A stretch of 5,980 nt of DNA from Planctomycetota bacterium (GCA_024278035.1 JAJRUA010000397.1:1-5980), one strand, 5' to 3'. Numbered from the stretch's first letter, positions 1 through 5,971 are shown. Translations and numbers: made by a program. Notes: a model not told the origin generated them from the sequence alone.

Positions 1-2
1 GC

Positions 3-104
3 TTCTACCCAGGGGAGGGTGACTGTGTGAAACCCCGCAATCTCACAGCAGCCGACGATGAAGCCTCAAATGGTTTTTTGCACGTCCCCAAGACGGTCTG
101 GTAG
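3..104 (+). CDS. Possible C-terminal fragment of a gene cut by the left window edge
   Basis: This frame is open from the window edge to a TAG at 102-104 and gives 33 residues starting FYPGEGDCVKPRNL and ending KTVW. The other two plus frames close within the first 30 bases. Composition is compatible with coding, but the stretch is too short to prove it and I do not recognise the family. If real, the gene converges on the MurE-like gene, whose stop lies at 183-185, and the T-rich stretch at 162-180 could end its transcript. The alternative is non-coding spacer. Confidence 0.25.
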   Translation, partial: FYPGEGDCVKPRNLTAADDEASNGFLHVPKTVW

Positions 105-134
105 TCCAATCCTCTTTAGCCGCTGGAGAGGCTT

Positions 135-180
135 CCAAGAAAGTTCAGGGAGATGCTTTGGTTTCCTTTTTTAGTTTTTT
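135..180 (+). terminator. Weak candidate intrinsic terminator between convergent genes
   Basis: CCAAGAAAG (135-143) can pair imperfectly, with a bulge, with CTTTGG (156-161). The stem is followed by a T-rich run at 162-180 containing two T6 blocks. The position, just past a possible plus-strand gene end and just past the minus-strand stop at 183, suits a terminator. The stem is short and AT-rich, so support is modest. Confidence 0.25.
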
Positions 181-182
181 GT

Positions 183-1640
183 TTAAGCGGCGTCGGAAAG
201 TGCTGTGTCACTCTCTAGCCGACGGCGTAAAAGTTGTTCGGTAATTTTTCGGTCCGTTGAAATGGTTTCCGTCGTGCAGCCGGCGATAAGAACGGCGTCT
301 CCCTCATCGGCCAAAGCAACCGTAACTGCAATGGTTGCAACACGGTCCTCGGCAATCGTTACGTTGGAAGGAAGGGACTCGACCTGTTTTGCGTCACCTG
401 TGGCAAAGACCCGGTCGGCCAATTTTGCAGCAACAGCCATTTGTTCGCTGGCGATTCGGATGTCGCCGGAAAGCTGAATGGCTACGTACGTCCGTCCACC
501 ACCCGCAGGTCGGGCCGCGATGATGGAGGCACGCAATGCCAAAGGACGCATTGCCCGGTCGAGCACAACAGGATAAGGCTGCCCGCAGAGGAGCGGCTCA
601 AGCATTCCCTCGGGCGCCGAAGCGCGTTCGACACCACGCACACACGTTGCTAGATCAAAACCGGCGGCAATCCCCGTAGCGATTGCCGCGAGACAGTTAG
701 AGCGGTAAGCCGCCCCCGGTGTACCCACCGAGACGCCAGCCGTTGCGGTGCCTGAAGTGACTAAAAACTCTTGTCCACCAGGGAAACTATCAAGGGGCGT
801 AGCAAAAATGTCGGCATGAGGTTGTTCGCCGAAGGTAAGGAGTGGCCCCCTATGGTGGCTCGCCAAGGCGACGCAGTCGGCGTCGGCGGCGTTGATCGCC
901 AGCGGTGTGTTTTGGTCTATTCGGCTGAGTGTCTGGGCGATTGCCCGGCGATGTTCTTGTGTACTTCCCCAACGTCGTACGCCGTTCGTTACCAGGCCGT
1001 CGGCTCTGAGATTGGTCAGGCAAGCGACCGTTGCGGGAGGGTTGAGTGTCCGAAGTAGAGGGGTTTCAGAAGGATTGGCTGCGACAATTGCAGCGCCGTT
1101 GGCATCACAAGCGTCGAGCCATTCTCGCCATTGCTTGTCGATGGGAGTCGAGGAATTGCGACGAAGCAAGCTTCCATTCACTTCGGCTGTCTCGCTTGTC
1201 CATAAGGCAACCGGCGCTCCGGCCGTGGCGAAAATCGAGCCGAGTAACTTTGCCGTTACGCTTTTGCCAGCAGAACCGGCGACGAGGACCAGTGGTGGAG
1301 TTGCTTGAGTTGGATTGGATTGACGGGGTTCCGCGTGGGACGGGGTGCTGAGGGCCTTTCGCAAAACGCTGTGTGCGTCGTAGGCATCTTCGACCACGAC
1401 AAGCGGTGCCGTGATTCCAGGCAACAACCGTTCAGCGACAATCGCCACTGCGCCTTGCTCAACAGCAAGGTCAGCACCACTTGCATCGAACTCGTCGAGA
1501 AGAACATAAAGTCCCCCCGGACGTACCGACGAAGCGTCGGCACAGACGGTCGTTGCGATCACCTCGCAAGTGGCGGGGAAGAACGAAGCGCGTGGCAATA
1601 GCTCACGCAGCGTCTTCGGTTTGGGGGCTAATTGTACCAC
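183..1640 (-). CDS. MurE-like Mur ligase family protein, probable pseudoenzyme
   Basis: A 485-residue protein with the three-domain plan and length of MurE (UDP-MurNAc-tripeptide synthetase, cytoplasmic). The N-terminal UDP-binding-type domain covers about 10-100. The central ATPase domain starts at a P-loop, AGSAGKS (121-127, canonical GTNGKT). The C-terminal domain covers about 345-470. Family landmarks align almost without gaps: STP (164-166), TNLRADGLVTNG (209-220, canonical TNLTRDHLDYHG), NAADAD (250-255), RSNCLAAIA (313-321), LDRAMRPLAL (360-369, canonical VDYAHTPDAL), TGDAKQVE (414-421, canonical TSDNPRxE) and GCTTE (454-458, canonical GKGHE). Most catalytic and substrate-reading residues are replaced, including the carbamylated Lys (Ile234). 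The start is GTG, chosen because a strong AAGGAGG lies 9 bases upstream. The gene stands alone on its strand and is divergent from the pseudo-receiver gene. I infer a non-catalytic or re-purposed paralogue and withhold the murE name; homology to Mur ligases is secure. Confidence 0.85.
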   Translation of the reverse strand: MVQLAPKPKTLRELLPRASFFPATCEVIATTVCADASSVRPGGLYVLLDEFDASGADLAVEQGAVAIVAERLLPGITAPLVVVEDAYDAHSVLRKALSTPSHAEPRQSNPTQATPPLVLVAGSAGKSVTAKLLGSIFATAGAPVALWTSETAEVNGSLLRRNSSTPIDKQWREWLDACDANGAAIVAANPSETPLLRTLNPPATVACLTNLRADGLVTNGVRRWGSTQEHRRAIAQTLSRIDQNTPLAINAADADCVALASHHRGPLLTFGEQPHADIFATPLDSFPGGQEFLVTSGTATAGVSVGTPGAAYRSNCLAAIATGIAAGFDLATCVRGVERASAPEGMLEPLLCGQPYPVVLDRAMRPLALRASIIAARPAGGGRTYVAIQLSGDIRIASEQMAVAAKLADRVFATGDAKQVESLPSNVTIAEDRVATIAVTVALADEGDAVLIAGCTTETISTDRKITEQLLRRRLESDTALSDAA

Positions 1641-1649
1641 TCTTGCCGG

Positions 1650-1656
1650 CCTCCTT
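1650..1656 (-). promoter_or_regulatory. Strong Shine-Dalgarno site for the GTG-started MurE-like gene
   Basis: On the minus strand this reads AAGGAGG, 9 bases before the GTG at 1640-1638. It decides the start codon, since no in-frame ATG is well placed. It is the best ribosome binding site in the window; most neighbouring genes lack a clear one. Confidence 0.75.
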
Positions 1657-1681
1657 GCCTAGCGATGAGGGTTCCTGTTTA

Positions 1682-1703
1682 GTTGCTCGATGACTTGAGC
1701 GAC
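1682..1703 (+). other. Intergenic hairpin in the divergent gap
   Basis: GTTGCTC (1682-1688) and GAGCGAC (1697-1703) form a 7-pair stem, with one G-U pair, around an 8-base loop when read as plus-strand RNA. It lies in the 233-base gap between the divergent MurE-like and pseudo-receiver genes, with no T-run after it. A second hairpin, CCGCC/GGCGG with a 9-base loop, lies at 1777-1795. Either could be leader structure or chance; no riboswitch or small RNA family is recognised. The rest of the gap (1641-1873) holds no gene I can support. Confidence 0.25.
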
Positions 1704-1799
1704 GGCAGGGTCTTGGAATTACCCGGGCGCGTCAAGGCGGTTTTTAGTTTCTTCAAGAGAGCGGCCCGCTAGCAGCCCGCCGACTGACGTGGCGGAGAA

Positions 1800-1829
1800 T
1801 TGCGAAACTTTCTATTTACGCAGCTTAAT
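1800..1829 (+). promoter_or_regulatory. Weak sigma70-like promoter candidate for the pseudo-receiver gene
   Basis: TTGCGA (1800-1805) and CTTAAT (1824-1829) are separated by 18 bases. Each matches 4 of 6 consensus positions, but the -10 box lacks the key second-position A. The spacing to the ATG at 1874 (44 bases) is plausible. It is a sequence match only. Confidence 0.2.
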
Positions 1830-1873
1830 CTCGCTACTCGTCGATCACGGTCCTCTTTCCCCCTCTTTGTCGT

Positions 1874-2698
1874 ATGACCACAAAAAAAACAAATAGCAAG
1901 CCACGCGTGCTTTTTATCGGTGACATGTCGGGCGAAACGGGCTTGGCGGCGGTTGTCGTCAGGATGCAAGAAGAGGCAATCGTTATTCCAAGCGAGTCGC
2001 TCACTTGTGCCGTCGATACCCTGGGCCAACATGATTTTGATTTGGTCTGCCTTGCCCAGCCATGGCCTTTGATTGATGTGACCGATACCGAGGCGTTGGT
2101 CGCCGCTGCGGCGGAGACCCCCTGCGTACAATTGCTAGGAGTTTGGTGTGAAGGCGAAGAGCGAACCGGCAGGACCGTGGAAGGTTTGACACGAATCTTT
2201 TGGCACGCTTGGCGAACTTGGTGGTCCCAATGGCAAGAAAACTTCAAGGGGACTTCCGGAAACAAGAAGCGGCTGACGGGTGAAACGATCGTTCTTGCCA
2301 CCGATGGCGAGATGGCGGGCGCGCTGCGAGAGATGCTCAGCGATCAAGGGGCAGGCAGCGTCTGGATAGGGCGTGGAGGCCGAGTACCGCAGCCCTCTTT
2401 TGTCCAAAACCCAACTGCCGCGATTTGGTCCGGCAAACAGTTCAGCGGTCGCGAAGCGGAATCGCTTCGGCAACTTTGCCAAGAGATGCCATCCTCAAAA
2501 AGAGGAACCGCACCGGTCGTCGCGTTGCTCGATTTCCCTCGCGCCGAAACGGTCGCCGCGGCAATGGCCGTTGGTGCCGCCGTTGTCCTGGGCAAGCCCG
2601 TGGACGACGATTTGCTTTGCGAATCCCTCCACACAGCGATTCGGTCACAAGAGACAATTCCGTCGATAGAGAAACTCTCCGTACGCAAAGCGGCTTAA
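1874..2698 (+). CDS. Planctomycete-type protein with two degenerate receiver-like domains
   Basis: A 274-residue soluble protein without signal peptide or membrane segment. Residues 10-90 look receiver-like: RVLFIGD as strand 1, FDLVCLAQPWP (55-65) at the strand-3 position, and PCVQLLG (83-89). A signature follows, WCEGEERTGR (91-100), then a tryptophan-rich stretch IFWHAWRTWWSQW (108-120). A second receiver-like domain covers about 137-258: ETIVLATDG, AAIWSGKQ (182-189), VVALLDFPR (215-223) and GAAVVLGKPVDDDLL (234-248), which has the Lys-Pro of true receivers. Neither domain shows the paired acidic residues of strand 1 or a clear phosphoacceptor Asp; Ser186 sits near that position. I recall similar WCEGE-RTG proteins only from planctomycetes, with unknown function. 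Phosphorylation-independent signalling is an inference. The start is the ATG at 1874, without an obvious ribosome binding site. The gene is transcribed alone, 163 bases before the next start. Confidence 0.8.
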   Translation: MTTKKTNSKPRVLFIGDMSGETGLAAVVVRMQEEAIVIPSESLTCAVDTLGQHDFDLVCLAQPWPLIDVTDTEALVAAAAETPCVQLLGVWCEGEERTGRTVEGLTRIFWHAWRTWWSQWQENFKGTSGNKKRLTGETIVLATDGEMAGALREMLSDQGAGSVWIGRGGRVPQPSFVQNPTAAIWSGKQFSGREAESLRQLCQEMPSSKRGTAPVVALLDFPRAETVAAAMAVGAAVVLGKPVDDDLLCESLHTAIRSQETIPSIEKLSVRKAA

Positions 2699-2786
2699 AA
2701 GAAAGCGTACCCACTTCAGCTATTCTACAGGCCGACAGCGATGGGATGGGGCGATCCTGAGCGGAGGTCACTCTGTTTGGTAAGCT

Positions 2787-2817
2787 ATCTACGGAAATAC
2801 CGGATGGCCTTTTTTTT
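2787..2817 (+). terminator. Candidate terminator between the pseudo-receiver gene and the DUF2007 operon
   Basis: ATC(TA)CGG (2787-2794) can pair, with a two-base bulge, with CCGGAT (2800-2805) around AAATA. This is followed by GGCC and an unbroken T8 run (2810-2817). The T-run is convincing but the stem is weak and separated from it by GGCC. Its position, about 90 bases after the stop at 2698 and before the next operon, fits. Confidence 0.3.
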
Positions 2818-2861
2818 GCGAGTTGCCGCTATTCTTTTTCGCGACCCACTCCCCACCCAAC

Positions 2862-3296
2862 ATGAATCTTGACGATCCCATCCCGATTTACGATGCCAAA
2901 AACCATCTTGAAGCGATTCAGGTGGCTCAATTCTTGAGTTCCCGCGGGATCCAAGCCCATGCGGATGAAGACGATTCCCTGGGGGGCGGGCTCGGGGTTT
3001 TTACGTCGGAACCGAAGTCCCAGGTTTGGGTTAGCCGTGGAGACGGAGAAAAAATTGCCGCCTTGCTTGCGGAGTTCGATAGCAACACCGCGCAGCAAGA
3101 AGTAGGCCTAGGGACAAGTCAAAAGCTGAAGGCCACGGAACCGATCACGACGGAATGCGAAGAATGTGGCAAGCCATCGACTTACGATGCCGAGCACGAC
3201 GGGACCGTCCAGGAATGCCCTCTTTGCCACTCCTATGTGGATGTCGGCGAACTCGATTGGGAAGATCAAGACTTCGGCGAACCGGAAGATGCCTAG
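2862..3296 (+). CDS. DUF2007 domain protein with C-terminal zinc ribbon
   Basis: A 144-residue acidic, soluble protein. Residues 7-73 (PIPIYDAKNHLEAIQVAQFL, then GIQAHADEDD and SQVWVSRGDGEKIAALLAEF) match the DUF2007 fold, a small ferredoxin-like domain listed as a putative prokaryotic signal-transducing module. After a linker, residues 97-130 form a zinc ribbon with Cys99-x2-Cys102 and Cys119-x2-Cys122, and His123 next to it. An acidic tail follows. I chose the ATG at 2862 over an in-frame TTG at 2823, because the extra 13 residues are low-complexity and outside the domain. No clear Shine-Dalgarno precedes it. The hydrolase gene starts 12 bases after its stop, so the two are probably co-transcribed. 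Biochemical role unknown; a regulatory or adaptor function is inferred. Confidence 0.85.
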   Translation: MNLDDPIPIYDAKNHLEAIQVAQFLSSRGIQAHADEDDSLGGGLGVFTSEPKSQVWVSRGDGEKIAALLAEFDSNTAQQEVGLGTSQKLKATEPITTECEECGKPSTYDAEHDGTVQECPLCHSYVDVGELDWEDQDFGEPEDA

Positions 3297-3301
3297 GAGA
3301 G
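3295..3301 (+). promoter_or_regulatory. Ribosome binding site of the hydrolase gene
   Basis: AGGAGAG lies 7 bases before the ATG at 3309 and overlaps the TAG (3294-3296) of the upstream gene. This supports the ATG at 3309 over the in-frame Met12 codon at 3342 and suggests translational coupling. Confidence 0.6.
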
Positions 3302-3308
3302 AATACAA

Positions 3309-3881
3309 ATGACAACTCCAATTGGGCGTAGCCCTGAGTTGATGAACCGTGAAGAGACGGTGCTGTTGGTGGTCGATCTTCAAGATCGGTTGCTTGGCGT
3401 ACAGCCGGATGCCCAACGGATCGTTTGGAACACGGGGCGTTTGGTGGACGGGGCAACCGTGCTTGGTGTACCCATCCTTGCAACGGAGCAGGTGCCGGAA
3501 AAACTCGGGCCAACGAGCCATGCAATAGCTGACAAAATCGGGACGGTAATTGCTAAGAAGGCGTTCAGCGCAGCACCCTCGATTTTAGAATCCTTACAGG
3601 GCGGACACGTACGCCATGTCTTGCTTGTCGGCATAGAAACGCACGTTTGTATTGCGCAGACGGCGCTCGATCTCGTAGCCGAGGGATTCGAGCCGAAAAT
3701 TGCCGTTGATGCCGTCGGCTCACGTTTTGCTATCGACCGAGAAGTAGCGCTCAAGCGACTCGAAGCGTCGGGTGTCGGTCTCACAACGACCGAAGCGGCG
3801 CTGTTCGAATGGTGCGAGTCCGCAGAGAACCCGGCATTCCGAGCGATCAGTGCGCTAGCGAAAGCAGTGGCTAGCTGCTAG
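3309..3881 (+). CDS. Isochorismatase-fold cysteine hydrolase
   Basis: A 190-residue cytosolic protein of the isochorismatase-like cysteine hydrolase superfamily, nearest in look to the ISOC2/YcaC-type branch. The catalytic triad is visible: Asp23 in LLVVDLQDRL, Lys84 in IAKKAFSA, and nucleophile Cys114 in GIETHVCIAQTALDL. The segment ATEQVPEKLGPT (58-69) matches the TEQxPxxLGxT motif of that branch, and VDAVGSR (133-139) matches the usual VxDAxxSR. Family members hydrolyse amide, carbamate or vinyl-ether bonds; the substrate here cannot be read from sequence. It is the second gene of a two-gene operon with the DUF2007 protein, 12 bases apart, so the pair may act together. The gene is complete and ends 3 bases from the stop of convergent ftsQ. 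Confidence 0.9.
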   Translation: MTTPIGRSPELMNREETVLLVVDLQDRLLGVQPDAQRIVWNTGRLVDGATVLGVPILATEQVPEKLGPTSHAIADKIGTVIAKKAFSAAPSILESLQGGHVRHVLLVGIETHVCIAQTALDLVAEGFEPKIAVDAVGSRFAIDREVALKRLEASGVGLTTTEAALFEWCESAENPAFRAISALAKAVASC

Positions 3882-3884
3882 CTG
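3871..3884. repeat. Tandem CTAGCTG duplication at the convergent stop codons
   Basis: CTAGCTG occurs twice in direct succession (3871-3877, 3878-3884), followed by CTACTTC. The hydrolase stop TAG (3879-3881) lies in the second copy and the ftsQ stop (complement of CTA, 3885-3887) follows immediately. It may be a small duplication that set the two gene ends. No terminator fits in the 3-base gap. Confidence 0.6.
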
Positions 3885-4886
3885 CTACTTCTTTACCTTT
3901 TCCCCCTTCTTCGCCTGGGCCGTCTTGGTTGTTACTTGCTTCTTTTTTACCATCCGGGGACGTGTGGTAAGGCCGTTGCGGACGTCGATCCAAGCGGGGC
4001 TTGTGGCGACCGAATCGAGCGGCCCGTTTCTCATGATGTAGGTTCGCAAGCGGTCGAGCTTTGCCTCGAACGGAGATTCGTCAAGCGGACCGTGGCCGGG
4101 GGCGGTGCCCCAGGCAATGCGGGTGTTGCTGGTCGTACGAAGCTCGTAGACGTAATGCCGCTCGTTGTGGCGAATCTCTGGCGAACGGCTGGGGGCGACA
4201 TCGACCAAGCGGAGCGAGACCCAGGAGTCCCCCAGAGCTGCCACAAGAGCCACGGCTCCGATGACACGAGGATCCGTCCAGCGGTCGCCAGGGCGAGGCT
4301 GAGCGGCCCCCCCGTCGCGGAGCATCTGGCGTAGGTCAATCCGTGGCAGCAACCCCAGCTCGACTCGTGCCAAATCACCCGGGGGAAGAAGCATCGCCTC
4401 TCGATCGATCGGGCTAAAAATCGACCCGTCGTAGATCGCTGCTAGCGGCCGTCGGTAGTCCACTTCGACAAGAAGCCGATTGGGGGGCGATTTCGTGATC
4501 TTACCGACCGAACGGACCCATGGGTGAAATGCCAGGGCGGTCGCAACCCGTTGTTCCAGTCGGTCAGGAGAGTCGAGCACGGACAAGCCGCCTGATCCTG
4601 TTGTGTCGCCCAGGAGGCCACCGTCGCGGAACGCTTCGAGCTTGACGTCGGAGCGAATCCAAGGGGGCTGAGGGCTGAGCGTGACGCTGGAGGCGGTCAC
4701 GCGGTACTGTGGCAGCGAACGGAGAGATTCACCTGACATTCGCCGAGCCGATTCCATCGCCAGACCCACACCGGACAAGATGGCCAGGGCGGTCAGCGTG
4801 CCTCGCCGTGCTAGCAAGGATTGCAAGACCATGCGGAGCGGCCCCGGAATGAGGCGGGATTTCTTTGGCGTGCGTGAAGCGGCCAT
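3885..4886 (-). CDS. ftsQ: FtsQ/DivIB-type division protein with POTRA domain
   Basis: A 333-residue bitopic membrane protein. A basic cytoplasmic N-terminus (1-28) precedes one membrane segment (about 29-46, GTLTALAILSGVGLA). Residues 61-152 form the POTRA region, with the typical HPWVRSVGKI (121-130) and PPNRLLVEVDYRRPLAAI (134-151, family PxxLxIxVxERxPxA). The beta domain follows, with TRIAWGTAPG (255-264, family WG), FEAKLDRLRTYI (273-284, family KLxxL) and the late PAWIDVRNG (297-305, family IDxR). The tail (312-333) carries nine lysines. FtsQ recruits the FtsB-FtsL complex in the periplasm in classical divisomes. The ATG at 4886 is chosen because it supplies the basic anchor; no clear ribosome site is seen. 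It lies 76 bases after murB on the same strand, as in the ancestral dcw order. Sequence divergence is high but the motif order is convincing. Confidence 0.85.
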   Translation of the reverse strand: MAASRTPKKSRLIPGPLRMVLQSLLARRGTLTALAILSGVGLAMESARRMSGESLRSLPQYRVTASSVTLSPQPPWIRSDVKLEAFRDGGLLGDTTGSGGLSVLDSPDRLEQRVATALAFHPWVRSVGKITKSPPNRLLVEVDYRRPLAAIYDGSIFSPIDREAMLLPPGDLARVELGLLPRIDLRQMLRDGGAAQPRPGDRWTDPRVIGAVALVAALGDSWVSLRLVDVAPSRSPEIRHNERHYVYELRTTSNTRIAWGTAPGHGPLDESPFEAKLDRLRTYIMRNGPLDSVATSPAWIDVRNGLTTRPRMVKKKQVTTKTAQAKKGEKVKK

Positions 4887-4925
4887 GGCTGATGGGTGTG
4901 GCGAGAGATCGGGTGCGTAACCAAA

Positions 4926-4942
4926 GGGCTAACGCCCCTTAT
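4926..4942 (-). other. Small hairpin in the murB-ftsQ gap
   Basis: AAGGG and CCCTT arms form a 5-pair stem around a 7-base loop. There is no T-run on either strand, so it is not a convincing terminator. The 76-base gap shows no gene and no ddl remnant. Confidence 0.2.
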
Positions 4943-4962
4943 TCCTACCATCGACACTTTTG

Positions 4963-5841
4963 CTACCAAATCTCAAGTGCCAGTTCTAGCTCAATCCCCA
5001 TTCGCTGATCGACCCTTTCCCGCACCGCTTCGATAAGTTGCAGCAAATCGCTAGCCGTTGCCCCTTCGCCAGCGACAAAGAAATTTGCGTGTTTCTGGCT
5101 CACTTCCGCAGCGCCGACCGACAGGCCTTTGAGCCCTGCCTGGTCGATCAACATGCCAGCACTCATGCCACGCGGATTGCGAAAGACTTGGCCCGTACGC
5201 TGATCGGTCATCGGCTGGTTCGCTTTGCAAACGATCCACGCCTTTTGCATTCGTTTGGTCAGTTCCGCAGGATCGGTCGGTTCAAGCTGGAACGTCGCAT
5301 CGAGAATCACGAGTTCATCGAGGCTGCTTTGGCGATAGTTGAAGACCAGCTCTTCCCGTTTGCGGGTGAGCGTTTCACCCGTACGGGTTAGCACCGTCAC
5401 TTCGTGAGCCCATTGGCCAATGTCGCCGCCGCGGCCACCCGCGTTTTGATGCAGTGCGGCACCCACGACGCCAGGAATGCCGACAAGCGTGTCGAGCCCT
5501 GACAGACCCGCGCGTACGGTCTCGTTGATAACCGTCGCTAAGGAGGATCCGCCACCAATGTGCGCTTTGTCGCCTTCAATCGAAACGCCTTGAAACACCT
5601 CGGCATCGAGCGATAGCACCACGCCCAACACCCCTTTATCGCTCACCAAAACATTCGACCCGGCACCCAGAACGCGGATCGGTGCCCCTTCGTCACGGCA
5701 GCGAACCACAATGGCTGAAAGCTCCTCGACGGTCGTCGGTCGTGCCAACCACGAGGCACTGCCACCCACACCAAGCCATGTCCGCCCCGCAAGCGGAGCA
5801 TCAGCTGTCAGAAACGATTCAAGTCCGGCTGTAAAAGACAT
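4963..5841 (-). CDS. murB: UDP-N-acetylenolpyruvoylglucosamine reductase (MurB), active-site variant
   Basis: A 292-residue FAD-dependent MurB of the short, type II form; the family enzyme reduces enolpyruvyl-UDP-GlcNAc to UDP-MurNAc with NADPH in the cytoplasm. FAD-binding landmarks are RVLGAGSNVLVSD (56-68) and GIPGVVGAALHQNAGG (121-136). FNYRQSSL (167-174) holds Arg170, the equivalent of E. coli Arg159. The C-terminal substrate domain has VFRNPRGMSAGMLIDQAGLKG (219-239 region) and VSQKHANFFV (247-256). Two expected catalytic residues are missing by eye alignment: Gln218 replaces the Ser/Cys before the FxNP motif (E. coli Ser229), and Ala288 replaces the C-terminal Glu (E. coli Glu325). The ATG at 5841 gives the normal N-terminus; no clear Shine-Dalgarno. 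It precedes ftsQ, probably in one transcript. The family call is firm; activity is open. Confidence 0.93.
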   Translation of the reverse strand: MSFTAGLESFLTADAPLAGRTWLGVGGSASWLARPTTVEELSAIVVRCRDEGAPIRVLGAGSNVLVSDKGVLGVVLSLDAEVFQGVSIEGDKAHIGGGSSLATVINETVRAGLSGLDTLVGIPGVVGAALHQNAGGRGGDIGQWAHEVTVLTRTGETLTRKREELVFNYRQSSLDELVILDATFQLEPTDPAELTKRMQKAWIVCKANQPMTDQRTGQVFRNPRGMSAGMLIDQAGLKGLSVGAAEVSQKHANFFVAGEGATASDLLQLIEAVRERVDQRMGIELELALEIW

Positions 5842-5946
5842 GGGAAGGGGGGCTCGCAGGAGTGAACGCTGTAGGGCCCTCTATTGAAGGGGAATCTTGC
5901 CTAAAAAGAAAGCCGGGGGCGGGTTAAAGCAAAAGAAGAATTAGAC

Positions 5947-5971
5947 GCGGATGAACGCGGATCGGGCGGAT
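5947..5971. repeat. Phased GCGGAT repeat upstream of murB
   Basis: GCGGAT occurs at 5947-5952, 5957-5962 and 5966-5971, at steps of 10 and 9 bases. The first two sit inside the longer unit ACGCGGAT. A degraded TTCGCAGA follows at the window edge, so the array may continue. I recall similar intergenic GCGGAT arrays scattered through planctomycete genomes, but cannot check. The remaining murB upstream region (5842-5946) holds no gene; it contains an 8-base palindrome AGGGCCCT (5873-5880) and purine-rich sequence. Confidence 0.5.

Noticed and set aside
892..1308. 138-codon plus-strand frame opposite the MurE-like gene
   Set aside because: It lies wholly inside a well-supported gene on the other strand, has no recognisable motif and no ribosome site, and is a shadow of high-GC codon use.
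1730..1735. TTGACG on the minus strand as a -35 box for the MurE-like gene
   Set aside because: No acceptable -10 box lies 16-18 bases downstream.
1874..2698. A functional response regulator
   Set aside because: The acidic pair and phosphoacceptor Asp are not seen in either receiver-like half; only the fold and GKP are suggested.
2135..2771. Several minus-strand frames of 109-115 codons opposite the pseudo-receiver gene
   Set aside because: They are rich in Arg, Pro and Ser, typical of antisense shadows, and overlap one another.
2823..2861. TTG start giving 13 extra residues on the DUF2007 protein
   Set aside because: The extension (MPLFFFATHSPPN) lies outside the domain, comes from T-rich leader sequence, and a good ATG at 2862 begins directly before the domain.
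3936..4378. Overlapping frames of 132 (plus) and 115 (minus) codons inside ftsQ
   Set aside because: Neither has a family motif; the FtsQ frame explains the region with POTRA and beta-domain landmarks.
4926..4942. Terminator separating murB and ftsQ
   Set aside because: The stem is only five pairs with no T-run, so co-transcription remains the simpler reading.
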